Assembly (NCBI GenBank): GCA_023374045.1
Contig: CM041776.1
Span: 478,753,375-478,817,374 of the forward strand
Origin: Limonium bicolor
Taxonomy: Eukaryota; Streptophyta; Magnoliopsida; Caryophyllales; Plumbaginaceae
Length of the DNA stretch: 64,000 nt
Direction: 5' to 3'
This document shows, piece after piece, positions 37,337 to 49,361 of this stretch. Under the pieces are notes generated by a model, which saw only the letters and a list, made by a program, of their open reading frames with translations, was not told the origin of the DNA and did not search any database. Numbering within the stretch: the stretch's first letter is position 1; the number at the start of each line of letters is the position of its first letter. The translations under genes were made by a program, and so were the position numbers.

Positions 37337-40300
37337 TGTAACACCCCTACTACGCACATTACATTACTTGAAATCGCAGCGGAATTTAATCAACTAAACA
37401 GTAACTAAACGATTGGTGCTACAACGCCGTCAACCACCCACGTGGTAAACAAGGCTGAATAAATACAAGTGTACCGGTCTGATGATCAGACTCCCGAGCA
37501 TAGAACTAATAACCATATATACATTAACATAATACCGAGTGTTTACTTACATCCTTTACTGTATACTGTCACTGTAAACTATTCACAACCAAAATATATA
37601 ACGCCACGGGAGCACAGGCGCATCCCGGGCCAACATCCAAAAGTAATCAAAAGTAAACCTGCATCCTAGAATCTAAAGCCATTCCGCTTCTTCGATCCTC
37701 ATCCTGCAGTAAAAGAAATATGGAGCCCCCGAGGGGGTCAGCAACCCTTGGCTGGTATGGTTAACGCGCAGCCCACCGGCTACCGGGATGCGTGCAACTA
37801 ATTGTCATGATGACATGGCATTCATTTTAAAACACACAACTTATACATATATATCATAACATGGGTATTGTACACAACATCACACACATCACGCAAGAAC
37901 AATTCCTTTTAGGAAGAGAACCAACACAGTTAGTCCCCATAGAGAGCCTAGAGAATGTTGCCATGCTCATGCTAAGCTCGTTACATAACTCGTTACCATC
38001 CTGTTAGATTGAACGAATAACTTAACACAAGGTGCCTCGGATATAGTGATCCAAGCCCACCGAAATAACACATAGTATGCCCCTGTGGCCCGACGTGAGT
38101 CAGTAAAATAGCCTTGGTTAAGCTAAAGGGAAGGTTGGAAACCAAATTGGAAAACAACCATAACATACAAAGAGAATCGAACCGGTTATGACATCGACTC
38201 CCATACTCACACGCGTGGCCGGAACAGACCGGACTCCTCACTTCCCCCGTTAGCACTTGTTAGCAGTTCATTATTGAACTCAATACACAAATCACGATGA
38301 TAGGTCAAGTCTTGTTAGACACACACACAAGGGAAGAGAGAGTCATACTTATCAACATAATAATATTTAACAACTGTAAACTCTTTACATGGTTTAATCT
38401 TACAAAGTCATTAACACACAGAAAAACAATCAACACACAAGCCGGTGTAAACCGGTAGGCAACAGACTGCAAGAAAACCATACCTTGGTCCTTGCCTCGA
38501 TTGATTTCCTCCGTAGGTCACTCCTATACATGATTAATAACGTCGGTTAATTATTTATTTAACTTCAAACTTACTAAATGTTTAACATGATTGTATGACA
38601 TGTTTTTAATGTCTAACTTACCCTAGGTTACCTTCATTATACCCCCTAGGGTTAACTACATAAGTCACATTCTTTTCTATTTTTTTTTTACAAGTTTAGG
38701 TCCGACCGACCTTACCGACCGACCTTACACAAGGTCGGTCCATTCCAGAACATATTTCCGTCAAAATTTTCTACTCCGACCGACCTTGTAAGTTCGGTCG
38801 CACGTTCGGTCCATTCCCGAGAGTTTCTTCCCTTTGAAAATTCAGTCCGACCGAACTTGCCAAGTCCGGTCCCATGTTCGTCGATTCCAGAAACTTAATC
38901 CGTACACAAAATACAAGCCCGACCGACCTTGCAAGTCCGGTCCCCAAGGTCGGTCCATTCCAGAAGCCAATTCTCGTAGGGTAAACTGTGCTCGACGACC
39001 GACCTTGCAAGTTCGGTCGCAAGTTCGGTCTGCCCCAGACCCTTGTTTTCCATTTCTTATTTAACTCCAAACTTCACCCCATACATCCTAGTACACCCTA
39101 ACCTCATTTGGGCACTTCAAACACACCTTAAGACATCCTTAAACACTCATAAAAGTCATTTCCTAATTCCTTAAACCTTTACTCATTTCTTCCCAAAATT
39201 CCTAACACTTACAATGTTTTCTCCTAGTCTCAAGTGGTGTTTCATACCTAAGATGACTACTATCCCAAAATGCTTTCTCCTCATTTTAACATCATCTCCC
39301 AAGCATCATTTCTTACCACTTAAACCCTAGTTGATGTCTAAGTCCCTTTGTTTACCTAGAACACCTTAAGACATTATTTCTCCTCTTGTAAAATACTTAA
39401 GCATTTCCAACATTTCTAGTTCACCAAGCCTTATATAAACACTTAGAACTTCTTGCTTCTTACCTAAATTTTGACATGGATTCTCCTAGAACATTACTAA
39501 GCCAAAACACATTGTTTTCTCCATCAAGTACACAAGAACACCTTAATTCACCAAGAACACTCTCACACATAAAGTTTCACCAAATTTACACTACATCACA
39601 ATATAGTGCATAATTTAAATTGCATGGCACTTAGGCCCTTAAAATGCATGGCTCTTAGGCCCTTAAAGTGCATAACCCTTAAACACTAAATTTCCACAAT
39701 ATATATGCCTTTAACCTGCAAATACATACAACAACACATATGTCCTTTTACTAGTCTCCTTGAGAACATTTCACTCAGTCATTTACCATTTGCTCTTTAG
39801 GTAGTTTTAACAAGCATTATAAGCTCATTTCTCCTAAGGCATTAAACTACATTAGGTTAGCATATTTACCTCTTTTCCACACAGCTTCTTTCTTGTTTCC
39901 TTATAAAACTGGTAAGGTATTTGATTCCTTGTCAACTACTAAACAATATACAAACATTGAAATGAGTATACAAGCTCCAAGCTTAAACTTATTGTAAACC
40001 CTAGGTTTACATTATTTCAAAAACATTAATGTAGTTGTTTTACCTTGGTCTTTGAAGAGAGTTTGAATATCTATCAAGAGAGGACTCCACCTAGTCCTTG
40101 AAAGGTTGGAATGAAGCTAAAACAAAGCCATATAAAGAGCACCTTCAATGGGCATTTTCGGTCAACAACAAAACATGGAGGAAATGAAGTTTTTATTTGA
40201 GATTCCTTACCTAGAAGCAAAGGAGAGTAATAATATGTAGAAATACAAGCTCAAGCTCCTTCAATGGTGGAACTCCATGGCACCGAAATGGTGATCTTGA

Positions 40301-41165
40301 AGCTTTGAGAAGATAGGAATGAAGAGCTTGATGAGACTAAGAGAATGGTGGTGTTTGTTTTTGATTTGGTTAAGTGATCTAGAAGTTACAAGAGATCAAA
40401 GATGGAGTTTAATGGTGGTGGTGTGGTATTACCGTGGAAGAGAATGAAGAAGAGAGGTTGAAGAGAGCATGGAACCGTGTGAATGCAAGGAAGAAAGGAG
40501 AAATGAAGGTAAACTTACTTTTTGAAGATATTTGTAGTTATAAAGTAAAAAGTACTTTAGTTAGTTATCTTTATTTACTTAATATGTTAACAAGAGAGTG
40601 GTGAGTCACCACACTTAAGAAAACCGGCCCCCAATAGTACTTAGGGGTATTATAGTCTTTATTTGTCAATTTAATTACTTATACAAACATATGTTACAAA
40701 CTAGCTTATTAAAATCACTATTCATAAAAAAAGGCACTTAGAAGTGAAAATTTTGATTTCCCATTGATATAGACCTCCAAATGTGATACTATATAGTACA
40801 CATATTAATTAAAGAGTAATGATGGACATTTATCCATTCAAAACTCATTTGCAAGACAATTTTTCGAAAATGTGCTTTAAGACTCCTTAAAGCACATTTT
40901 GTGTTTTAACTTGTTTTCAAGCTTGGTTTTCTTTGGTAATTGGTTTAATATGTTCATTAGTATATAAATAAGGTCTTGGTAAGTTCATTAGGTCTTAACC
41001 AAGCTTATCCCAAGCTTAGAGCACATTTTGGCTCTTATTGACCTTAAAGCACATTTTGTGTTTTCTATCGTTTAGATTTGTTTACTAATGCTTATAAGAC
41101 TCTTTTTAGTCTTAATATACTGTATTTAAATGTTTAAACAACATAACTAGGTTTGGGGTATTTCA
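37337..41165 (-). repeat. Solo LTR (S2) with ATATA target duplication
   Basis: Starts TGTAACACCCC and ends GGGGTATTTCA on the plus strand, 3,829 bp. It is flanked by ATATA at 37332-37336 and 41166-41170, with no primer site or polypurine tract beside it. That is the mark of LTR-LTR recombination that removed the internal region. Same family as 29557-31754 and related to the E5 LTR. It contains the palindromic array at 38702-39034. Confidence 0.9.
38702..39034 (-). repeat. Palindromic tandem array in the solo LTR
   Basis: About five units with a GACCGACCTTGC...GCAAGTTCGGTC core and CATTCCAGAA spacers (reverse of CTGGAATG), next to a T tract that is the A tract on the minus strand. Same design as in E2 and E5. 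Confidence 0.85.
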
Positions 41166-41170
41166 ATATA

Positions 41171-41409
41171 TTACTCTAATATCAGTGTCTATATCACGAG
41201 TCTGCTTAACCATTCTAGAATAAGTTCTAGTCATCATCCCACAGTTTACCCCTTAGTCGGTTGTTTGTTTAACTCGGTTTGTTATTAATTCACAAGATTT
41301 CAGCTTTGTGACATACTAAAGTTTATGTGTACATAATATTCGGCACTATAATCATACTCAGTATGTAGGAATTGTTTTCCTAATACCCTTGCATTATCAA
41401 GGTTAATTG
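41171..41409 (-). repeat. Old LTR fragment, right part
   Basis: Continuation of 37089-37336 after the solo LTR. It resembles E1 LTR at about 1610-1690 (CAGTT.ACCCCTT, then a TCGGTTTGTTA-like block). Too diverged for precise borders; no gene. Confidence 0.35.
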
Positions 41410-41512
41410 TGAAATACCCCTAACCTTAAAAACTTAATTAAATGATCTATTAACGATCTAAGAAGACTAATAATCATCTTAATACCATTGGGGAACAATC
41501 TAAGATCTTAAC
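41410..41512 (+). repeat. LTR head fragment (TGAAATACCCCTAACC)
   Basis: About 100 bp of an LTR start of another related family, cut off at 41513 where the next LTR begins. The rest should lie beyond the right end of the nest. Confidence 0.55.
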
Positions 41513-42583
41513 TGAAATACCCCAAACTTATTAAACATGGATTAAATATTTAATCACACTAATTAAGGCCTAAACATGCCTTAAAAGTCAACTGAGAACA
41601 ACAGTGGTCAACACAAATCAAGATGTTGCACCTTTTGACCGTTAGGGGTAAATAAATACCCAAATGAACTTCTTAGGACCTAAAAATTTGTCCTAAGTAT
41701 ATTAACACATTACTAAACACATTACAATCGTTGGACAACACTCCAACACAAATAAAAAGCATTCACATGCTTCAAGGTCAAAAAGGGGCAAAAATGTGCT
41801 CTAAGAAACCTTAAAGGTCTAATGACCTCTAAATGATATAAAATTGGATACCATGATCAAATATCATGTAAGGAACACAAAAAAACCGTTGTCAAAGAAA
41901 ACCAAGCTCAGAAACACCTTGAGACACAAAATGTGCACTAAAATTCCTTAAAGCACATTTTGTGTAATTGCCTTCTAAATTGGTTTTAAATGGGCTAAAA
42001 GGTTATAAATACCTTTAAATATGATAAAATATCATATTATATCATATTAGGAATTTAATTCCAAGAATTTACGAATTTTTACAAATTTAATATTAAAATA
42101 TTAATAAAACCCTAAAATGGGGCCCGTTTGAGTCAACATTGACTAAGAATGGTCAAGAGGTCAAAGTTTGACCCCTTGGACCACATGAGGTCGACATACA
42201 CAGGCCGGGGGAGTCCAAATTCGTCACTTACTAGCTTAATTAACAAGACTCCACTTGTTCCCTTAATTAAGGCTTACTTTTTGCCTTTTATTAGTTTATA
42301 CACTCCTTTAGGCTCCATTATTGACTCCACCAGCCACAAAATCGTGTGAGGCCAGCCTTCCCCTTCAATTATCGATGCCAGCTCCATTATTATCCCTTTG
42401 ATGACTCATTAGTCATTACAAATCAATAATATAGTCCAAAAGTGCTTTTTCATTCAATAATGCTCATTTTCAATCATTCATTGCCTCCTAGCTCCATTCT
42501 AACGACTCCAGCTCATTCCAACCAAGCTCCTTGAGTTTCCAAACTCTCCCAACCGTGGTTCTTGAGTTAGGAAGGTAGATCTA
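41513..42583 (+). repeat. E4: LTR of the E1 family in plus orientation, cut by E5
   Basis: It is the reverse complement of about 4305-5365 of the E1 LTR, starting TGAAATACCCC. It stops at 42583 (ATCTA 42579-42583, the likely target duplication) where E5 inserted. The remainder lies right of the window. Confidence 0.85.
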
Positions 42584-45500
42584 TGAAATACCCCAAACTT
42601 AGATATGGTGTTTAAATGATAAGCTAAGATATAAGGAGGCTAAATAATGCCTTAGAAACATTTCTAATCAAAGAAAATATAAGGAAACACCAAAAGAGCA
42701 GTTTAAGCAAAAACGTGCTCTAAGCTTGGAGAGACTTGGGAGAGTACCCAACTATTGTTCTAAGACCTTAGTAATATCCTAATGGTCATTTTAAATCAAT
42801 TACCAAAGAAAACCAAGCTTGAAAACAAGTTAAAACACAAAATGTGCTTTAAGGAGTCCTAAAGCACATTTTTGAAAAACTGTCTTGTAAATGAGTTTTG
42901 AATGGCTAAATGTCCATCATTACTCTTTAATTAACATGTGTACTATATAGTATCACATTTGGAAGTCTACATCAACGGGAAATCAAAAATTTCACAACAA
43001 TGTGCCTTGTTTTGTGAATAGTAACTTAATTAAGCTAGTTTATAACATAAGCAATATAAGAGGATATTTGGTCAACAAAGACTTAAGTACCCTTATTATT
43101 AAATGGGGGCCGGTTTCTTATAAGGTGAGTCCCACCTTATGAGTCATTAAGCAAATAAAGAGTTATAAAGCAAAAGTACTATTCACCCTTTAACATAAAT
43201 ATCTCATTACTTACCTCTCTCACCTCTTCATTCTCTTGTTTCCCACGATTTTTCTCAAGCTCTCTCCCTTCTCCATTAACGTGAAGAGCAACTCCATGCT
43301 AGCTCCATCAGCTTTGCACACATCTTGCTCATTTTAGCTCCAAAACCAAAACAAATCACATATTCTCCTTAGTTAGCTCAAGCTCCTTCTTTCTATCTTT
43401 TCAAAACTCCAAGAGCTTTGATTTGGTGCCAAGACAAACCACCATTAGAGGAGGAAATTCAAGTTTGGAGACTCCATTGGCTTCTCCATTCTCTTAAGGT
43501 AAAGAAAGTGTAAGAAAATCTAGGTTTCCATCACTTTTCTTCATAACCGAAAATACATGCTCATGAGGCTTCATTTTAATGCCTTGTTCTAGCTTGTTTT
43601 CTACTCTTCAAAGGATTGAGGAGGTCCTTCTTGCTTCATATCCAAGCTTGTCTTGAGAAACCAAGGTAAAACAATCACCTTAATACCTTAAAGCACATTT
43701 TTAACCTAGGGTTTGTTCCTTAGGGTTAATGTATTATCTAGTACTCATAGGAGTCATTGGATATTGGTTAGAACATTGGCAAGGAGATATATATTGGTGA
43801 CCGAGATTGAGCAAGGAAAAACCTAAGGAAGAAAGCTTTTAAAGCTTGTAAAAGAACAAGGTAAATTACTTACCTTAAGGTGTTTTATTGTTTAAGGGAA
43901 TGGGATTTAGATATGTGATGAGTTTAGTAGAGAGTTTACATTAGAAAAGGGTTATATATGACCTAGGAGAAACAATGACTATGTTTGTGAACTTGTGACT
44001 AAGGAGCAAATGAGAAAAAGAGATAGTTTAAGAACATCAAGGTGAATTACAAGAAGCATTTTATTTCAATGGGAGCCTTGTTGTGTGTATTCGCAGGTTG
44101 AAGGCAAATATATGAGGAAATTCAGTGGTTAAGATTATTGTCATTAAGGGCCTAAGTGCCAAGCATTTAAGTTTATGCACTATATGATGATGTGGTGTAA
44201 ATTGTGTGTTAAGGTGTTGTGATGAGAATTTGGGTGATTGATGGAGAAAAACCAAGTGTTAGGATGTGATATATACTAGAGAACCCATGGCAAAATTGAA
44301 AGGAGAACTTGGGTGTTTAAGATGTTCTAAGGGAATTTAATGACTAAGGAAGTACTAAGAAGTTTTAGAGGTTGTCTTGATGAAAAAGGGGTGAGATAAA
44401 GTGTTTTAATGAGTTATAATGACTTAGGCATTGCTAGGAAGGATTTAGGAATCAAAAGAATATACTTGAGTATTTAGGACTTAGGCAAATGTTGATGAAC
44501 AACTAGGAAGGGAATAATGTGTAGATAGATGGAAGCATAAGCTTGTGAAGAAACTATGAGTAGTTGTGTAAAGGAGTTTTAGATGGTGAAAGATGCTTGG
44601 GAGATGATGTTATTGTGGTGAGGAAGCATTTGGCATAGTGGTTATACTAGGTATGAACCACCACCTAGAAACCTAGTGAAAAACATTACAAGTGTTGGCA
44701 TTATTACAAGGAAAATGCATAATGACTAAGGTGGATCTTGGTGAATGATTTAATGTGTTTAGTGTAGGGCTTAAGGTGTATTTGAGGTGCCCAAATGAGG
44801 TTATAACATATTAGGATATATGAGGAGAAGTTTGGAGTTGAAAGAGAATTTAGAAACAAGGTTCTGGAGCCGACCGACCTTAGGGACCGGACCTGCAAGG
44901 TCGTCGAGCTCAGTTTACACTGCTGGAGAAAGTTTCTGGAACCGACCGAACTTGGGGACCGGACATACAAGTTCGGTCGGGCTTGTATTTTGTGAAGGAA
45001 TTAAGTCTCTGGAATGGACCGACCTTGGGACCGGACTTGCAAGGTCGGTCATGCCTAGAATTTTGTATGGTAATAAGTCTCTGGAATCGACCGAACATGG
45101 GACCGGACTTGGCAAGTTCGGTCGAGCATAAATTTCCCACGGGGGAAACTCTCGGGAATGGACCGACCTTGGGACCGGACTTGCAAGGTCGGTCGGGGTA
45201 GAATTTTCAAACGGTAATGTGTTCTGGAATGGACCGACTTAGGTAAGGTCGGTCGGAAGTTCGGTCGAGCTAAAAAAAGAAATAAAAAAAAAGAAATTTG
45301 AATTCTAAGGATGGTAATAGGTAATAAGGTATACCTTGGGTAGGGTGGTAATGATTAGGACCCTAAGAACTTTAGGGATTAAGTTAAGTTAGTATAAATT
45401 TTAATGTTTAAAGTTAAGTTTGTAAGTTAAGTGGCAAAGATCTAAGAAGGTATTCAAAGGGGATCTTTAGGAATTAAGTGAGGTAAGTAAGGTGCAAACA

Positions 45501-46744
45501 ACTAATGGTCTAAAAATGAACCAATGTTTTAGGTTTGTGAATTGGGACCCCGAAGAAGGTTAATCAAACAACGATCGACGGTGAACGGTACAATCTTTCT
45601 TGTGACCTGCTTGCTAACGAGGTGTCCCTCGGCTTGTGTGCTATCTGTTTAATTGCTATGACTAAAACAAGATAAAGCATGCAACCGGTTATATTTGTTC
45701 TCGTTGTTTGTGTTATCTTACACTAACCCGCGAGACTTGAGATTGTTACTAACCAAGTTTAGTACTTACTGAGTTAAGAATAAGAGTTAAGTTTGGTGGT
45801 TGTTGGTTAATGCCCGTTAAGGCTTAGCTAGCACATGGCAATTAAGATTTTTACTAACTGGAACTTGAGTGAGGAAACCCGGGACCGATCTCCGGTCATG
45901 CATGCTAAGGAAAAAGGGGGACAGTATCTGAATCAGATCCGCCCTCCGCTTAAGGACTTGTCTTCGGACTTGTAGCCTAGGGCGGTTGCCGGCTCAGCTA
46001 CGCTGGACTCCCGTCCAGAGTAGATGACATTAAGATGGTGCGGTGGGATTACCTAAATCCCAGGTTCGAATTAAGCTACAACCATTCCCTTCCAGGAATG
46101 GTTTGTATACTGAGTAAGTTGAGATAAGATTAAGGTAGGTAAGGAACTGAGATTAAGGAAATGAGGACTAAGGGGGGGTACTAACCCACTTGATAAGGGA
46201 ACGCTTGAGTCGTTCATTGTTTGTGAACTATACATGTTCATCTGTGGTTAGTGTTATTGCACTTCATATCATGCCTGTGTATGTAATCAATTTCCATGCT
46301 ATCGACAATTAGTCGTCGTAGCCCCGTTAGCTTGGGGGCCATGAGAGGGTGGACCAGCATTCGTGCTGACCCCCTTTGGGAGCTGTTTTACACTTGCAGG
46401 TAAGAGACCCATGAGGACGCACTACGAGAGTAGGAGCGGTTAGACTTAGGATGGGATGTTTATTTTGAGTTCGGGTTGCGCCTGTGCACCCGACTGTTTA
46501 TATTTAAACTAATGTAAGGATGTGGTTATGACTTAGTTACTTGTACTTGGTTGGTTGACGGTATTATGGATGGTGATGTTTGGGTTGGTTATGTATTGTG
46601 GATAAATGTTGTAATTGTTAAGGCCGGTATATTCTAACGATCAGACCGTGGCAAGGTCCAGGTGTTTATTATTTCCGCTGCGATGAGTTCGATTAAGTGT
46701 ACAGTTTTGCGATAACCACGATTGGCTTTGGATGGGGTGTTACA
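42584..46744 (+). repeat. 5' LTR of E5 (4.2 kb)
   Basis: TGAAATACCCCAAAC at the start, GGGGTGTTACA at the end. It holds the palindromic array (44866-45273) and a conserved block near 45570-45690 (GACGGTGAACGGTA) also seen in the E2 and E6 LTRs. No gene inside. Confidence 0.92.
44866..45296 (+). repeat. Palindromic tandem array plus A-rich tract in the E5 LTR
   Basis: Six units of about 70 bp with core GACCGACCTTGGGACCGGAC...GTCGGTC and spacer ending CTGGAATG, followed by an A-rich tract (45271-45296). Confidence 0.88.
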
Positions 46745-46749
46745 AAAAG

Positions 46750-46777
46750 TGGTATCAGAGCATAGTTACGCTCTGAT
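46750..46777 (+). other. E5 primer binding site in a hairpin
   Basis: TGGTATCAGAGC at 46750-46761. Arms ATCAGAGC (46754-46761) and GCTCTGAT (46770-46777) enclose an 8-base loop that differs from the other elements. Confidence 0.85.
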
Positions 46778-47578
46778 CAAGAAATACCGGACGTGAGTAA
46801 CCACCGAGTTAGGATATAAGTTAAGGAATAAGTGATGGGTTAAGGGTGTGAGAAGTTAGAGTGAGTAGAGTCAGATGACCACTAATAAGTGTGGATCGTC
46901 TTTACCGTCTACGGACGTTATAAATTCACTAACCGAAACAGTGGTGAATACGAATCTAATGTGAGTTATGCTTGTTCAGATGGCAGGACGTCCTAGGGGA
47001 AGCCGAGGTCACGGCCAGGGTGAGGATACTTCAGGAATACCGGGAGGGCAGACGATCGCAGAGATCGTAGCTGCCGCATTAGGGCATATGGGCTATCAGT
47101 CTGGTGTGGGTGCACCACCTCCACCGCCACAACCTAGGGAACCAAATTGGGTGAAGAGTCTTGCAGATCTTCGACCCGCGCACTTTAAGGGGGAGACCGC
47201 CTTCGAGACCCTTGATGTCCCTGCTGGGATCAAGGTGCGTCTGGCTGCTTTCTATCTGAAGGGGGCGGCAGGCGATTGGTGGAAGCTGGTGAGGGCCGAG
47301 CATGGGCCAATCCAGAGTTCGGCTGGGAGCAGTACACCGCCTTGCTACGAGCAAAGTACTACCCCGCCCATGTCCAGACGAAGAAGCGCTTACAGTTGGA
47401 TGCGCTTAAGCAGACAGACAAGATGACAGTGGACGAGTATTACTCAGAGTTCACCGCCTTGCTCCGTCTTCTGCCAGGTCTTGGATATTCTGACCAGATC
47501 CTGGTAGACCGCTTCTATGGCGGGCTTAGCCATCGACTCCGCTACGGCATGGGGCCGACGAGTTACACTACCTTGCAG

Positions 47579-47664
47579 GTAATAAGAATAATTGAGGTTT
47601 GAGTAAGAAATGAGTAAGATTTAGATTATGAGAAATAAGAGTGACTAATACTATGGAAAAGCAG
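47579..47664 (+). other. E5 gag intron 1 (86 bp)
   Basis: GT...CAG between the codons of LQ and ECYHAA (phase 0). E1 has an intron at the same point; E6 is continuous there (58728/58729). Confidence 0.8.
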
Positions 47665-47917
47665 GAGTGCTATCATGCCGCTGTTAAGGTTGAGATAACC
47701 GTCCAGCTGAGGGACGAGGAGAATGCTAAGAGAAAGAATGTTGGTAAGAGCTCGGAGAGTCAAGGGCAAGGAGGGTACAAGAAACAAAGGTACCAGCCTC
47801 AGGCCCAGAAAAATCAGAACCCAAAGGGGAAGGAGGAAAAAGAGAAGGCTCTGGAAGAGCCATTGAAGTTGATGTATGCTTATGCAGCTACACCCCTGCG
47901 CTCTAGGGCGCCAAAGG

Positions 47918-47997
47918 GTAAGGAATTGATATTGAATGAGTTAAGAAACAAATTAGTAACCGTTTGAGATATGAGAATTGACATTATGAATCATCAG
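47918..47997 (+). other. E5 gag intron 2 (80 bp)
   Basis: GTAAGG...CAG in phase 1, just before the zinc-knuckle exon. E6 has the equivalent intron at 59000-59091, and E1 at about 8602-8518. Confidence 0.75.
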
Positions 47998-48338
47998 GAT
48001 CTGAGACTGAGAAGGGAGCCGGTGGTGGCTACCAGCGACGCTTCATCTGTAGGTGTTGTCACAAGGACCACCCCGGGCTCGACTATAAAGGGAATAAGGT
48101 GGAGTGCAACTTTTGTGGAGTGTATGGACACCGGGCATACGAGTGCTACCGCAACCCTGCTAGAGAGAGCCTATAGGCCCGACACCAGGGGCAAGGGCAA
48201 GACCGATCAGGGAGCTGGATCTGACGGTCAGAGGAAGGTGCAGCAGGTGGCGGACAAGAACCCTAGGGTGACCCAGAAGTCGGGACCCACTACACATGGT
48301 GGACCGGGACGATGAACCTGAACCCTCATCGAGGCCAG

Positions 48339-49361
48339 GTACCGCTATAACCATTTAGTAATAAAACTACCTGCTTACCGCATTATCATGCATGTTTGGT
48401 GAATAAATGAGTTAAGTAGAATGAGATGAGATTAGAATTAAGTAAGATATAACCTACTACCACTTTAGGAAGATTCAACATCTGCTACCCAATACCATCT
48501 ACACCTAACCCGGAGCACACCGACATCGAAACCATAGACTTTCCAACCGAACAATGTCAGGTTATCCGCCCAGGTATGATTTATTAAGGGGATACCTGAC
48601 ACCCGAAGCACAAATAGCCATCATCAGAAGATGCAATCAACTAGGAATGGGATCGGGAGGTTTTTACACACCGGGAGTACCTAGGGGGAGCAAGGATGAA
48701 ATTAAAAATGATGAGCGGGCAAGGATTGGAATCCGTATGCCAAGAATTACCAAACCACGAGGATGCAAGATGGAGTCTCACCACCGGGAATACCCGAAGA
48801 GTTCCATCCAGTTATTACACAAGTTGTGGAAATCGCTCAGCAGTTGGAAGCTGAACCGATTCCAGACATTCAAGCAGACATTTGCATTGTGAACTTCTAC
48901 GAGAAGGACGGGCGACTTGGACTACACCAGGATAAGGACGAGACAACGGAGTCTCTCGAAAGAGGGATACCCGTAGTGTCTTGGTCCATCGGGGATGATG
49001 CAGAATTTTTATACGGCGAGCAGAAGCGTGCGGACCATGCAAATAAGTTGGTACTTAAGTCAGGTGATGTGTTAATTATGGGAGGAGAATCAAGGATGTT
49101 ATACCATGGGATTAAGAGAATCAAGCTGAATACAGCACCGTCAGCAGTGATCAATGCGACACCCATGAGACCGGGGAGATTAAACCTAACCTTTAGACAA
49201 TATTAGCCATGTTATGTTAGAATGAAATGAGGAATGAGATGTAAGATTTAAGCTCATGTTGTAAACAGGATGGTTATGAATAAAATAACAATGTTGTTCA
49301 TATGAATTGTTACAACTCTTGTTATACCATCAATACTCATGAAGCTTATGAACACAATTAG
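48339..49361 (+). other. E5 gag-pol intron 3 containing the AlkB exon
   Basis: Donor GT at 48339. Two acceptors are possible: TTTAG at 48468 opens the AlkB exon, and TTAG at 49361 opens the protease exon. Both exons continue the phase-1 reading frame. Skipping AlkB joins gag directly to protease in frame. Confidence 0.65.
48469..49206 (+). CDS. AlkB-family 2OG-Fe(II) dioxygenase (ALKBH1-like) in E5
   Basis: AlkB enzymes oxidatively remove methyl groups from nucleic acid bases using Fe(II) and 2-oxoglutarate. The exon opens with RFNICYPIPS, then QCQVIRPGM and GYLTPEAQ, a lid region like plant ALKBH1. A one-base deletion near 48575 and another indel around 48690-48760 disrupt this N-terminal part. 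The catalytic core is open from 48763 to 49206 (147 residues): NFYEKDGRLGLHQDKDE with His55 and Asp57, PVVSWSIGDDAEFLYG, SGDVLIMGGESRMLYHGI with His115, and GRLNLTFRQY with Arg139, Asn141, Thr143 and Arg145 (RxNxTxR). All iron and 2OG ligands are present. It ends with its own stop. It lies between the Gag knuckles and the protease, with intron boundaries on both sides. ALKBH1 affinity is from memory of the family; the substrate is unknown. Confidence 0.9.

Larger units (their letters stand above)
46980..48338 (+). pseudogene. E5 gag, three exons, frameshifted
   Basis: Gag structural protein. The start ATG at 46980 follows TTGTTCAG as in E6; an in-frame ATG at 46968 is also possible. Exon 1 (46980-47578) has a Pro-rich stretch and the core (KYYPAHV, VDEYYSEF, DRFYGGLSHRLRYGMG). 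It lacks about 14 residues present in E6 after KGE/RGE and has a frameshift near 47310. Intron 1 is 47579-47664, exon 2 (basic, Gln/Lys-rich) 47665-47917, intron 2 47918-47997. Exon 3 (47998-48338) encodes two knuckles: the first has lost its last Cys (Cys to Tyr), the second is intact (CNFCGVYGHRAYEC). A stop or frameshift follows at about 48172. The exon ends VDRDDEPEPSSRP in phase 1 at the donor 48339. Confidence 0.85.

Noticed and set aside
48160..48354. Minus-strand ORFs opposite gag, AlkB and pol of E5 and E6
   Set aside because: Shadows of the real reading frames; no independent similarity.
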